Shown: piece by piece, positions 52,326-60,327 of the stretch
Layout: the number at the start of each line of letters is the position of its first letter
How positions within the stretch are numbered: position 1 is the first letter of the stretch
Origin: Thermobacillus xylanilyticus
Lineage (GTDB): Bacteria > Bacillota > Bacilli > Paenibacillales > Paenibacillaceae
Assembly (NCBI RefSeq): GCF_907165215.1
Contig: NZ_CAJRAY010000097.1
Location: 1 to 64,000 of the forward strand
DNA length: 64,000 nucleotides
Reading direction: 5' to 3'
The notes under the pieces: generated by a model
Database searches by the model: none
What the model was told of the DNA's origin: nothing
The model's input: the letters and a program-made list of their open reading frames with translations, nothing else
Program-made: the position numbers and the translations under genes

Positions 52326-53921
52326 ATGCGGATGAGGAAATGGCTTGCACTGGCGTTTGCGGCGCTGCTCTTGTTCGCGGCAGGCTGTCAGGCTGTGCAA
52401 GGGGTCGATCTGAACGGGGTGCTCAAGCAGTCGTTCAAGACGACCGCGGCGGAAGGCAGTCTCAAGTACGAATTCGAGCTGGATTTGAGCAAGGAACTGT
52501 TGAACGAGATGGCGCATGAGGAAGAAGCCGCGGCGATCCTGCCGCTGCTCACCCATGTGAAGCTGGAAATTGACGAGTACAAAGTCAAGGACCCGTGGAA
52601 CAACTTGATGCGCGGCACGCTGTGGCTCGGGGACATCGGCATCGGCTTCTCGGCGCAAATGGCCGATACGCTGATGGTGGTCGAGCTGGACGGCGCGAGC
52701 GCTCCGATCGTCATCGATCTGAGCGCAGCGGACGAGGAACTGTCCGATGTCGCGCTGTCGGATGAGCAGCTGCGTCAAACGCAGGAAATGATGCTGAAAT
52801 TCCTGCAGTCGTCCGGAGACTATTTGGTTGACAACATGCCGAATGTCTCCGATCTGTCGGTTGCGCTGAGCACGCCCGTGACCGTGGGCGGAGAGGAGCT
52901 GTCGCTCACCCGGGTCAGCGTCCGGTTTGACGGCGCCGAACTGTTCGAATGGCTGAAGAAATACCTTGAAGCGCTGATTGCGGACGAAGAAGGCGCACGG
53001 ACGCTGGTTGAAGCGCTCGCGACGATGCTGAGCGAACAGTCGGCCCTGTTCGCGGATCGTGAACTGCCGGTTGACGAACTGGCGATCGTCGAAGAAGAAG
53101 AGGACATTGCCGGAGCGGCGGAAGAGCTGATCGGAGCCTTGAAGGAGGCGGCGGCAGGGCTCGCTTTCATCGAAGCGGCCGAGCCTGAAATGATTCAGGC
53201 GATCTTCAATGACAGTCTCCAGGTGCGCGCCGACCTCTATGTCGACGGCAAGCTCCAGATCCGCAAGCAGGACGTCGAAGTCGAATTCCGTCCGGATGCG
53301 GAGAAGCTGAAGTCGGCGCTCGGCGAAAATCCGCTTGAAGGGTTGAACGGCATCCGTCTGGCATATTCCTCTGAAATGTGGAATATTAATGGCGATGTTG
53401 AGCTGGCTAAGCCGCAGGTTCCCGAGGACGGCGGCATTACGCCCGAAAACATGGAAGAATGGTCGACGGCGGATGCGCTCCGCTTCTTTGACGCCGAGTC
53501 CGGTCTGTACGAGCTGCTCGCCAACCGGTTCAAAATCGGAGAGCAGGAGTTCAGGCTCTATCCCGAATTTGACGACCCGGCTCCGATCAAGGCGCCGAAC
53601 GGCTGGACGCTCGTGCCGCTGCGCGATACGGCGGAGTATTTCGAAGCGGAAGTCAAATTCGATCCGGAGACGAAACATCTCATCGTGCGCGATGACGCGA
53701 CCGGAAGCGAAGTTGTGCTGACGGTCGGCAGCAACAAGGTCGCGGTGAACGGGAAGACGGTAGAGTGGGGCTATCCGGTCACCGTCATGGCGGACGGCGT
53801 CACGTACGTGCCGGCACGCAATCTGATGGAAACGCTCGGCGGATCGGTCGCATGGATCGACGAAGACGGGTTCCAGGTGCTGGTCATGAAGCGCGATGTC
53901 GCGGAACTGATTGAACGGTAA
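52326..53921 (+). CDS. Stalk-domain lipoprotein, copy 2
   Basis: About 531 residues, a tandem paralog of the upstream lipoprotein: the same lipobox region (LLLFAAGCQAVQGVDLNG), the same KVKDPW-type and NGIRLAYSSEMWNINGDVEL segments, and the same C-terminal stalk domain (WTLVPLRDTAEYFEA, VTYVPARNLMETLGG). It lacks the Tyr-rich insert and has an acidic Glu/Ala stretch instead (EEEEDIAGAAEELIGAL). SD GGAGACGGAG. A TATTGA-rich AT stretch upstream may hold its own promoter. Role unknown, probably envelope sensing or scaffolding. Confidence 0.9.
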   Translation: MRMRKWLALAFAALLLFAAGCQAVQGVDLNGVLKQSFKTTAAEGSLKYEFELDLSKELLNEMAHEEEAAAILPLLTHVKLEIDEYKVKDPWNNLMRGTLWLGDIGIGFSAQMADTLMVVELDGASAPIVIDLSAADEELSDVALSDEQLRQTQEMMLKFLQSSGDYLVDNMPNVSDLSVALSTPVTVGGEELSLTRVSVRFDGAELFEWLKKYLEALIADEEGARTLVEALATMLSEQSALFADRELPVDELAIVEEEEDIAGAAEELIGALKEAAAGLAFIEAAEPEMIQAIFNDSLQVRADLYVDGKLQIRKQDVEVEFRPDAEKLKSALGENPLEGLNGIRLAYSSEMWNINGDVELAKPQVPEDGGITPENMEEWSTADALRFFDAESGLYELLANRFKIGEQEFRLYPEFDDPAPIKAPNGWTLVPLRDTAEYFEAEVKFDPETKHLIVRDDATGSEVVLTVGSNKVAVNGKTVEWGYPVTVMADGVTYVPARNLMETLGGSVAWIDEDGFQVLVMKRDVAELIER

Positions 53922-53986
53922 TCGGCCGCGGTTGATCGGACGGCTGGCGCACCGTTCCCGCATGCGCGTCGGAAGGAGCGATGAAC

Positions 53987-54340
53987 ATGGACAAAGCGGC
54001 TGATGCCGCGGATTTCCGCAGCCGGATCGGACGGGACGTCCTGACTGTCGCGGTGTTCAAGGCGGACTGGTGTCCGGATTGCCGGTTCCTCGATCTGTTC
54101 ATGGCGGATATCGAGGAAGCGTTCCGGGACCGGATCGAATTTCTGGAAGTCGACCGCGACGAGCTGCTTGATCTGTTCATCGAGCTGGATATTTACGGCA
54201 TTCCGAGCTTCGTCGCATTCCGCGGAGGGCGCGAGATCGTCCGGTTCGTCAGCAAGCTGCGCAAATCGCGGCCCGAGATCGAGCGGTTCCTGGACCGCGC
54301 GATCCAGGTGGACGCGGCGCTGAGCGGGTGGAACGGCTAA
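53987..54340 (+). CDS. Thioredoxin-family protein
   Basis: A 117-residue cytosolic thioredoxin fold with the redox site KADWCPDCRFLD and the cis-proline in YGIPSFVAFRGG. It resembles the B. subtilis YdbP-like group rather than TrxA. The ATG at 53987 is 8 bases after GGAAGGAG; an ATG at 53981 is too close to that site. It ends at a strong terminator ahead of ctaA. Confidence 0.93.
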   Translation: MDKAADAADFRSRIGRDVLTVAVFKADWCPDCRFLDLFMADIEEAFRDRIEFLEVDRDELLDLFIELDIYGIPSFVAFRGGREIVRFVSKLRKSRPEIERFLDRAIQVDAALSGWNG

Positions 54341-54354
54341 AGGCAATGTCATGG

Positions 54355-54401
54355 AAGCGGCAGGCATCGACCGGCTGACGGTCGGCGCCTGCCGCTTTGT
54401 C
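54355..54401 (+). terminator. Terminator of the thioredoxin gene
   Basis: AAGCGGCAGGC and GCCTGCCGCTT form a perfect 11-bp stem with an inner CGACCG/CGGTCG hairpin, followed by TGTC. Confidence 0.8.
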
Positions 54402-54547
54402 TGCCGCTTCCAGCCGAATTCATCGTTTCTACATGGATTTCGCCGGATGCAATCGTTATAATGTAATGTTGACAGAGTCTGTGAAGCGAGCCGCCGGGCT
54501 CTCTGCCCGTAATCCGGATCGTTCGACAGAAGAAATGTGGTGAGTAA

Positions 54548-55507
54548 ATGATATCCGGCGGTTACCGCAAACTGGTCATCGCAACATGCATCGGCATGCT
54601 GATCGTGCTCCTCGGGGGCGCGCTTGTGACGAATACCGACTCCGGCGACGGCTGCGGCACGGACTGGCCGCTCTGCAACGGCAAGTTCATCCCGGCCTGG
54701 ACGCTCGAGTCGACGATCGAGTATTCCCATCGGTTTCTGACCGGCATCGCCGGCATTCTGGTCGTGCTGACCTGCATCGCCACGTACCGGCTCGTGCGGA
54801 ACATGGACAAGCCCGATCCGGAGCCGCTCTGGTACGCCGGCAGCATCCTCGTGTTCACGGTCGTTCAGGCGCTGATGGGGGCGGCGGCGGTGAAGTGGCC
54901 GCAGTCGTCGCAAGTGATGGCGCTGCACTTCGGCATCTCGCTGTTCGCGTTCGCGAGCACGCTGCTGCTCGTCCTGTGGGTGCTGCGGCAGCGGGATGCG
55001 GCGGGGCGGACGCCGCCGGCCGTTCCGCGGGGCATCTTCCCGTTTGCCCTGGCCGTATCCGTGTACAGCCTGATCGTCATATACCTGGGCGCCTATATCC
55101 GGCACACCGATTCCGCCGGCGGCTGCGGCACGGACTGGCCGCTCTGCAACGGCGCGGTCGTGCCGGAACTCGAGGGCGCGACGCTGATCGCCTTCGTGCA
55201 TCGGCTGGCGGCGGCGGTGTTCCTCATCGTCATGTTGTTGCTCTATGTTTACATCAGGCGCGTACGCCAGGCGGACAGCGTGACGGCGAGGACTTCTTCA
55301 TGGCTGCTCGGGCTGACTGTCGGGCAGGTGCTGAGCGGCGCGCTGGTGGCATGGACGGTCGGGAACGAGGACCTGTTTATTTTCACGAGCCTGCTGCACA
55401 ATCTGGTCATCTGCGGCCTGTTCAGTCTGCTTGCCGATCTGAGCATCCGCTCGTGGCGCTATCGCGACGCCGGCAGGGATGCGAAGGTTGCCGAATCGCA
55501 CGCATGA
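54548..55507 (+). CDS. ctaA: Heme A synthase
   Basis: A 319-residue, eight-helix membrane enzyme that oxidises the methyl group of heme o to give heme A. The four conserved histidines lie in EYSHRF, LHFGI, VHRLAA and LHNLVI. Both extracellular Cys loops read GCGTDWPLCNG, encoded by an identical 34-nt DNA stretch at 54649-54682 and 55120-55153. TATAAT at 54457-54462 is the likely -10 with a weak -35. It starts an operon with the HEPN gene and is distant from ctaB, unlike the adjacent pair in B. subtilis. Confidence 0.96.
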   Translation: MISGGYRKLVIATCIGMLIVLLGGALVTNTDSGDGCGTDWPLCNGKFIPAWTLESTIEYSHRFLTGIAGILVVLTCIATYRLVRNMDKPDPEPLWYAGSILVFTVVQALMGAAAVKWPQSSQVMALHFGISLFAFASTLLLVLWVLRQRDAAGRTPPAVPRGIFPFALAVSVYSLIVIYLGAYIRHTDSAGGCGTDWPLCNGAVVPELEGATLIAFVHRLAAAVFLIVMLLLYVYIRRVRQADSVTARTSSWLLGLTVGQVLSGALVAWTVGNEDLFIFTSLLHNLVICGLFSLLADLSIRSWRYRDAGRDAKVAESHA

Positions 55508-55519
55508 GGAGGTGCCGCG

Positions 55520-56221
55520 TTGCTGCGCACATTGTTCGGCGAGCAGCCGAGACGGCTGACCGGCCGGATGGCCGAAGTGTACAAGGAGATCAGCCAATTC
55601 GCGAACCTGATGCATGAGCGGATCGCGGCCGGCAAGGACCGGGAGTACCGGCTGCGCGTGTACGAGATCGGCGCCCTCGGGCTGATGGCTTCGCTGGATG
55701 AGCTCGAGCAGAGCCTGTACGCGGCGCGCGGCTATGCGCACCGCATCAACAAAGAGTCGCTGGCGCACATGTCGTACGAGGAGCAGCTGGATTACTTCCG
55801 CTACGTCTACTTCGACAAAAACGGGTTCATCCGCGTGTTCGCCATCCTCGACAAGCTCGGCGCATTCCTGAACGACGCGCTCGGGCTGCAGACCGAGAAA
55901 ATGAAGCCGCAGTTCTCCTACTTCACCGTGCTGCGCAACATGCGGCAGAAGCGGCTGCACCCGAAGCTGTCCGCCGCGCTGGACGAGCTGAAGGAGAAGT
56001 ATCAGGCGCCGCTCGCCGAGCTGCGCAAGCGGCGCAACATCGAAGTGCACTTCATGAACACCGAGATGATGGACGATTTGATGCAGAGCCGGAAGTCTTA
56101 CGGCAAGCCGGCAAGGCTGGAGAACATCGACGAGCAGGTCAGGCAGCTGGAAGAAGCGTTCGAGATGATCACGGCTTCCCTGTGCATCGCGTTCCGCTAT
56201 GTCCGGCGCTGGATGAAATGA
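55520..56221 (+). CDS. Cthe_2314-type HEPN domain protein
   Basis: A 233-residue, mostly helical protein matching the HEPN_Cthe2314 family. The HEPN RNase-like motif Rx4H is in KRRNIEVHF (R172, H177). Long helices flank it. HEPN proteins are often RNases of toxin-antitoxin or abortive-infection systems, but this branch is common in Paenibacillaceae chromosomes and has no assigned role. TTG start at 55520, 7 bases after GAGGAGG. It follows ctaA by 12 bp, with no MNT or other antitoxin next to it. Confidence 0.82.
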   Translation: MLRTLFGEQPRRLTGRMAEVYKEISQFANLMHERIAAGKDREYRLRVYEIGALGLMASLDELEQSLYAARGYAHRINKESLAHMSYEEQLDYFRYVYFDKNGFIRVFAILDKLGAFLNDALGLQTEKMKPQFSYFTVLRNMRQKRLHPKLSAALDELKEKYQAPLAELRKRRNIEVHFMNTEMMDDLMQSRKSYGKPARLENIDEQVRQLEEAFEMITASLCIAFRYVRRWMK

Positions 56222-56270
56222 ACGCCCGGAGGCGGCCGCGGTCAGGGAACGATGCGCGGAGGAGGAATCG

Positions 56271-57038
56271 ATGGAGCTGAAGGGGAAGAGGGCGCTGATC
56301 ACCGGGAGCGCGAAAGGTCTCGGCAAGCGGACCGCGCTGCTCCTCGCCGAAGCGGGATGCGACGTCATCGTGAACTATGTCAGCAGCCGGACCGAGGCGG
56401 AAGCGCTGGCGGGCGAGCTGCAGCGGCTCGGCGTCCGCTCGCATGCCGTGCAGGCCGACGTGTCGGACCCGGGCCAGGTCGAGCGGCTGGCCGAAGAGGC
56501 GGAGCGGCGGCTCGGCGGCATCGACATCCTGATCAACAACGCGGGGCCGTTCATCCGCGAGCGGCGGCTGTTCGCCGACTATGCGCCGGACGAGATCATC
56601 GGGCTGGTGAACGGCAACCTGCTCGGCGTCATGCTGCTCGACCGGCTGCTGCTGCCGGGGATGCGGCAGCGGGGATGGGGACGGATCATCCATTTCGGCT
56701 TCGGCCATGCCGGCGAGTCTCGCGCCTGGCCGCACCGCGCCGTGTACGCGGCGGCGAAGACGGCGCTCGTCTCCTTCACGAAGACGTTGGCCGTCGAGGA
56801 AGCGATGCACGGCATCACGGTGAACATGATCTGTCCCGGCGACATCCGCGGCGCGAACAAGGAGAAGTCGATCGGCGACGTGCGCGGCGAGATCGATCCC
56901 GAATCGGGGCGCAGACCCGGAACGGGCGAGGACGTGGCGCGCGCGATCCGGTTCCTGTGCGATCCGCGGTCGGACTTCATCACCGGCAACCTGCTGGATG
57001 TGACCGGCGGCTTCGATCCGATTCGGAACACCATTTGA
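56271..57038 (+). CDS. SDR family oxidoreductase with a non-standard active site
   Basis: A 255-residue Rossmann protein of the FabG-like group: TGSAKGLGKR (cofactor loop), DILINNAGP and Y159-AAA-K163. The serine expected about 13 residues before the tyrosine is absent; that stretch reads IIHFGFGHAGES, with His at 146 and the nearest Ser at 150. This may alter or abolish the usual catalysis. It probably shares a transcript with the HEPN gene. Substrate unknown. Confidence 0.9.
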   Translation: MELKGKRALITGSAKGLGKRTALLLAEAGCDVIVNYVSSRTEAEALAGELQRLGVRSHAVQADVSDPGQVERLAEEAERRLGGIDILINNAGPFIRERRLFADYAPDEIIGLVNGNLLGVMLLDRLLLPGMRQRGWGRIIHFGFGHAGESRAWPHRAVYAAAKTALVSFTKTLAVEEAMHGITVNMICPGDIRGANKEKSIGDVRGEIDPESGRRPGTGEDVARAIRFLCDPRSDFITGNLLDVTGGFDPIRNTI

Positions 57039-57051
57039 ATTCGCCAAGAAG

Positions 57052-57108
57052 AAAAGCGTCTTTCCCCGCGGGCGTTCGGCGAACGTCCCGGGGCAAGACG
57101 CTTTTGTT
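57052..57108. terminator. Bidirectional terminator between the SDR and nifU-like genes
   Basis: AAAAGCGTCTT pairs with AAGACGCTTTT. Inner bases CCCCG/CGGGG extend the stem, and T runs follow on both strands. Confidence 0.85.
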
Positions 57109-57126
57109 TCCAACGGCATACGGATG

Positions 57127-57375
57127 TCAGAATACCTGAATGACCTCTTGGATGCCCTCGACTTCTTCCAGCAGCGCGCGTTCGATGCCGGCCTTCAGCG
57201 TGATCGTCGAGCTCGGGCAGCTGCCGCATGCGCCCATCAGGCGCAGCTTCACGACGCCGTTTTCGACATCGACCAGTTCGACGTCGCCGCCGTCGCGCTG
57301 CAGGAACGGACGCAGCTTGTCAAGGACGTCGAGCACTTCGTCGTACATTTGCTGATCCGTCGTCGTATTGCTCAT
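57127..57375 (-). CDS. NifU-family Fe-S carrier (Nfu/YutI type)
   Basis: An 82-residue protein that is a complete NifU C-terminal domain: [20 protein letters not shown] and the cluster-binding CGSC in [11 protein letters not shown]. It carries and delivers Fe-S clusters in the cytoplasm. It is divergent from the yuzB-like gene, a neighbour pair also seen in B. subtilis (yutI/yuzB region). A minus-strand TATAAT lies at 57407-57412. Confidence 0.95.
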   Translation of the reverse strand: MSNTTTDQQMYDEVLDVLDKLRPFLQRDGGDVELVDVENGVVKLRLMGACGSCPSSTITLKAGIERALLEEVEGIQEVIQVF

Positions 57376-57454
57376 TTGCCATCAGCTCCTTTCTTGCTTA
57401 CTATTTATTATAGTACAAAACGGGCAGAATGAAAACGGATCGGGTGAGGGGCAG

Positions 57455-57739
57455 GTGAACCGCGTGGATCGGCCGATCATCGAATTTTGCGCGAGCAACA
57501 TGCATCACGGCACGGACGCGGTGATGCGCCGGCTCGAAGCGGAACCGGACAAATACGATGTGATCGAATACGGCTGCCTTGGCAACTGCGGCGAATGTTT
57601 TCTGTTCCCGTACGCGTACGTGAACGGCGAGATCGTGGCCGCCGAGACGGCGGATGAGCTGTACGAGGCGATTCTGAAGGCCGTCCGCGAGCAGCAGGCC
57701 GAGCGGGAGATGCTCGACAAGCTGCTGGACGATCTGTAA
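57455..57739 (+). CDS. YuzB-like protein (DUF1450)
   Basis: About 94 residues: PIIEFCASNMHHGTDAV, VIEYGCLGNCGECFLFPYAY and VNGEIVAAETADELYEAI, the DUF1450/YuzB pattern with Cys in a thioredoxin-like [2Fe-2S] fold arrangement. Function unknown, probably redox or Fe-S linked given the divergent nifU-like neighbour. GTG at 57455 follows GAGGGG; a GTG at 57464 is possible. The open frame continues upstream without family similarity. Confidence 0.88.
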   Translation: MNRVDRPIIEFCASNMHHGTDAVMRRLEAEPDKYDVIEYGCLGNCGECFLFPYAYVNGEIVAAETADELYEAILKAVREQQAEREMLDKLLDDL

Positions 57740-57812
57740 CAAATTATGTACATGCGCCGGCCGTTCAATCCAACCATGTGCTGGTGATCAATGTGGTCGC
57801 AAGCATAGGCAA

Positions 57813-57839
57813 GGGCTCCCCGACGGGTTCGGGGAGCCC
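57813..57839. terminator. Hairpin between the convergent yuzB-like and mqnE genes
   Basis: GGGCTCCCCGA, a 5-base loop, TCGGGGAGCCC. A perfect 11-bp stem without a long T run. Confidence 0.75.
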
Positions 57840-57856
57840 GATGCATATTGGGCGCA

Positions 57857-58960
57857 TTAATCGTACACCTTGATCTCGTTGTAGAACGTGTCGCGTTCGA
57901 CCGGAATCCGGCCGGCGCCTTTCACAAGCCAGATCAGATCTTCGCGCGTAATGCCTTCCGGCGTCAGCGCGCCGGCGGAATGGCTGATCCGCTCCTTCAC
58001 GATCGTGCCGTGGACGTCGGAAGCGCCCATCGCCAGCGACACCTGGGTGAGCTGCGTTCCGATGTTGATGAAGTAAGCCTTGATGTGCTGGAAGTTGTCC
58101 AGCATGAGCCGGCTGATCGCAATCGTCTTCAGATCTTCGAACGCCGAGTTCCGTCGGCGGATGCTTGCCTTCGGGCTGGAGGGCTGCATCGACAACGGGA
58201 TGAATACCATGAAGCCGTTCGTTTCGTCCTGAAGTTCGCGCAGTTTGATCAGGTGCTCGATCCGGTCGCGATGCGTCTCGATGGCGCCGTACAGCATCGT
58301 CGTGTGCGTCCGGATGCCGAGCTGATGCGCGGTGCGGTGCACTTCGAGATATTGGTTCACGTCCGCTTTCTCGACGCGCATTTTCTTGCGGTATTCATCG
58401 GACAGAATTTCGGCGCCGCCGCCCGTCAGCGTGCCGAGCCCGGCCTTGACCAGCTCCTCCAGCACTTCCTTGTACGAGAGGCCGGAGAGACGCGAGAAGA
58501 ACTCGATCTCTGCGGCGGTGTACGCCTTCAGCGTCACGTCCGGATAGTGCTGCTTCAGCACGCGGAGCGATTCGACGTAGTAGTCGAACGGCACATGCGG
58601 ATTGTGGCCGCCGACGATATGGAATTCCCGGACGCCGGGATGGTAATGCTTCTCGATATAGGCGAGCATCTCTTCGCCGGTGAGCGTGTACGCGCCCTCT
58701 TCGCCCTGGTCCCGGCGGAAGCTGCAGAACGCGCAGTGCGATTCGCACACGTTCGTAAAGTACAGGCTCATGTTCTCGATGAAATAGACTTTCTTGCCGT
58801 TCTTCCGCAGGTTCACTTCGTTCGCCATCTGGCCGATGGCGAGCAGATCATCGGACTCGTACAGGAAGACGCCGTCTTCGAGGGTCAGCCGCTGACCATA
58901 GTGTACCTTCTCTCGGATTTCCTGCATGCGTGAATGTTCGGTCGGGATTACGACGTTCAT
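57857..58960 (-). CDS. mqnE: Aminofutalosine synthase (radical SAM)
   Basis: About 367 residues. The radical SAM cluster motif CxxxCxxC is in NVCESHCAFCSF near residues 72-79, preceded by FIENMSLYFT as in MqnE. Later segments REFHIVGGHNPHVPF and GLGTLTGGGAEIL are typical. The enzyme joins S-adenosylmethionine to a carboxyvinyl-oxybenzoate in the futalosine route to menaquinone. The ATG at 58960 (MNVVIPTE) has AGGAGGA 6 bases upstream; the ATG at 58966 abuts that site. It is the only menaquinone gene in the window. Confidence 0.93.
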   Translation of the reverse strand: MNVVIPTEHSRMQEIREKVHYGQRLTLEDGVFLYESDDLLAIGQMANEVNLRKNGKKVYFIENMSLYFTNVCESHCAFCSFRRDQGEEGAYTLTGEEMLAYIEKHYHPGVREFHIVGGHNPHVPFDYYVESLRVLKQHYPDVTLKAYTAAEIEFFSRLSGLSYKEVLEELVKAGLGTLTGGGAEILSDEYRKKMRVEKADVNQYLEVHRTAHQLGIRTHTTMLYGAIETHRDRIEHLIKLRELQDETNGFMVFIPLSMQPSSPKASIRRRNSAFEDLKTIAISRLMLDNFQHIKAYFINIGTQLTQVSLAMGASDVHGTIVKERISHSAGALTPEGITREDLIWLVKGAGRIPVERDTFYNEIKVYD

Positions 58961-59013
58961 GGCCATTCCTCCTGTCGATGGGCTTAAGCGGCACCCGTCC
59001 AGAGACTGTAATT

Positions 59014-59043
59014 ATTATAATCTTCCGGGACAGAATCGGGCAA
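59014..59043 (-). promoter_or_regulatory. SigA promoter of mqnE
   Basis: Minus strand: TTGCCC (59038-59043), an 18-bp spacer and TATAAT (59014-59019). Confidence 0.55.
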
Positions 59044-59133
59044 CAGGATAATCCGGGAGATGAGGCGCAGCCGGAGGGCCGGAGAAAGTGTTGCAGCGGT
59101 TGAAAGTCGCGCCAGGACAACAATTGAAGCGCT

Positions 59134-59317
59134 AACGAAACAAGGAGCCGTTATTTGTGACAATTTGGTCTGCTTCCGGACGCGAACGAAACGCAGCATT
59201 CTTATTTGGCTACGGAGAGCCGTTTTTTGCCCCTTCAAATCCGAACAGGACGTCTCGGTTTCGTTACGAATCCGAAAACCCGCGATTTCCGGCAAATAAG
59301 ACGTCCTGGTTTCGTTA
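59134..59317. repeat. Cluster of AACGAAAC/TTATTTG repeat units, two direct and two inverted, 51-bp spacing
   Basis: Units AACGAAAC-N9-TTATTTG at 59134 and 59185 are 51 bp apart. Inverted units end in GTTTCGTT at 59258 and 59309, again 51 bp apart (the last is CAAATAA-N9-GTTTCGTT). The two halves face each other, so the region could fold into a large hairpin. It fills most of the 500-bp gap between mqnE and the A-type carrier gene. Related units are at 1136-1210. Confidence 0.85.
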
Positions 59318-59374
59318 ATCAAACAGAGCATCCCGGAGATTGACCGGACCGCCCGGTGCGCCGGCCGGCTCCTA

Positions 59375-59403
59375 TTGTGGCATCCTGGAATGTCGGGTAT
59401 ACT
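59375..59403 (+). promoter_or_regulatory. SigA promoter of the A-type Fe-S carrier gene
   Basis: TTGTGG (59375-59380), a 17-bp spacer and TATACT (59398-59403). Confidence 0.6.
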
Positions 59404-59459
59404 TATAAATTAATATTGATGCTTATCAAGGCGCATCAAGCTAGCGGGAGGGATCCAAG

Positions 59460-59813
59460 GTGATTGCGATCAGCGAAGCGGCTTCGAATAAAATCAAGGA
59501 AATGCTCGCCGAGGAGGAGACGCCCGGTCTGTTCCTTCGCATCGGCGTGCGGGAGGGCGGCTGCAGCGGCTTCTCCTACGGCATGGGCTTCGACGACGAG
59601 AAGCACGAGAACGACCAGGAGATGGACATCCGCGGTCTGCGCGTTGTCGTCGACTCGGACAGCATGAAATATCTGTACGGACTCGAGATCGACTACAAGG
59701 AGACGGCGATGGGCGGCGGATTTACGATCCACAACCCGAACGCGGTGGCCACCTGCGGCTGCGGCCAGTCGTTCCGCACGGCGACTGAAGCGGGCAAGCC
59801 GGAGGAGTGCTGA
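59460..59813 (+). CDS. A-type iron-sulfur carrier (HesB/IscA/ErpA family)
   Basis: A 117-residue protein with the three conserved cysteines: REGGCSGFSYGM and ATCGCGQSF. It accepts and passes on Fe-S clusters to apo-proteins. GTG start at 59460, after GGGAGGG. A short C-terminal extension (AGKPEEC) carries one more Cys. Monocistronic between a SigA promoter and a terminator. Confidence 0.95.
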   Translation: MIAISEAASNKIKEMLAEEETPGLFLRIGVREGGCSGFSYGMGFDDEKHENDQEMDIRGLRVVVDSDSMKYLYGLEIDYKETAMGGGFTIHNPNAVATCGCGQSFRTATEAGKPEEC

Positions 59814-59857
59814 GGCGGACGAAGTCCGTGAGCATTGCGGCATGATGGATGAACCAT

Positions 59858-59912
59858 AAGGCCTTCTTCGTTGGATTCCGGTACACGGAGTTTGACGAAG
59901 GAGGCCTTTTCT
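59858..59912 (+). terminator. Terminator of the A-type carrier gene
   Basis: AAGGCCTTCTTCGT and ACGAAGGAGGCCTT pair with one mismatch over an 18-20 base loop, followed by TTCTG. Confidence 0.75.
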
Positions 59913-60006
59913 GTTTGACGGGAAACGCGTAAAAAGAGGAGTCAGGCGACCGAACATCAAATACCAGAACAGGAAGTTTTAAACATGAAGCCATGGAGGG
60001 ATCTCG

Positions 60007-60288
60007 ATGTCCACAAACTTGATATCCATATTCGAGCAGTATGTTTCGGGCTGGAAGCGCGCGGAAATCGAAACCGTGCTTGAAACGCTTGATGAAGATT
60101 GCATCATAACGGAATGCTGCGGCCCGGTCTATCGCGGCCGGGATAACGTACGGTTGTGGATGGAAAAATGGCTGGGAGAGGGCAATCGTGTTTTGGAGTG
60201 GGATGTGCGCACTTGTGGCGAGCTGGACTGGATTCGGGAGGTAAAGGCATTCCTCGCCGCGCTGCCGGATGAGGATGACTCCGCATGA
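60007..60288 (+). CDS. SnoaL/NTF2-like protein, short and possibly damaged
   Basis: 93 residues. The first two thirds (ISIFEQYVSGWKRAEIETVL to VYRGRDNVRLWMEKWLGEG) are typical of the NTF2-like/SnoaL fold: a helix pair, then the beginning of the beta sheet. After NRVLEWDVRTCGELDW the remaining strands expected in the family are missing and the protein ends in an acidic tail. An internal deletion is likely, so the product may not fold normally. The start has GGAGGGATC upstream. Confidence 0.65.
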   Translation: MSTNLISIFEQYVSGWKRAEIETVLETLDEDCIITECCGPVYRGRDNVRLWMEKWLGEGNRVLEWDVRTCGELDWIREVKAFLAALPDEDDSA

Positions 60289-60327
60289 AGCCCGGGCGCG
60301 GGAAACCATCAAGAGGCGGGATTGAAA

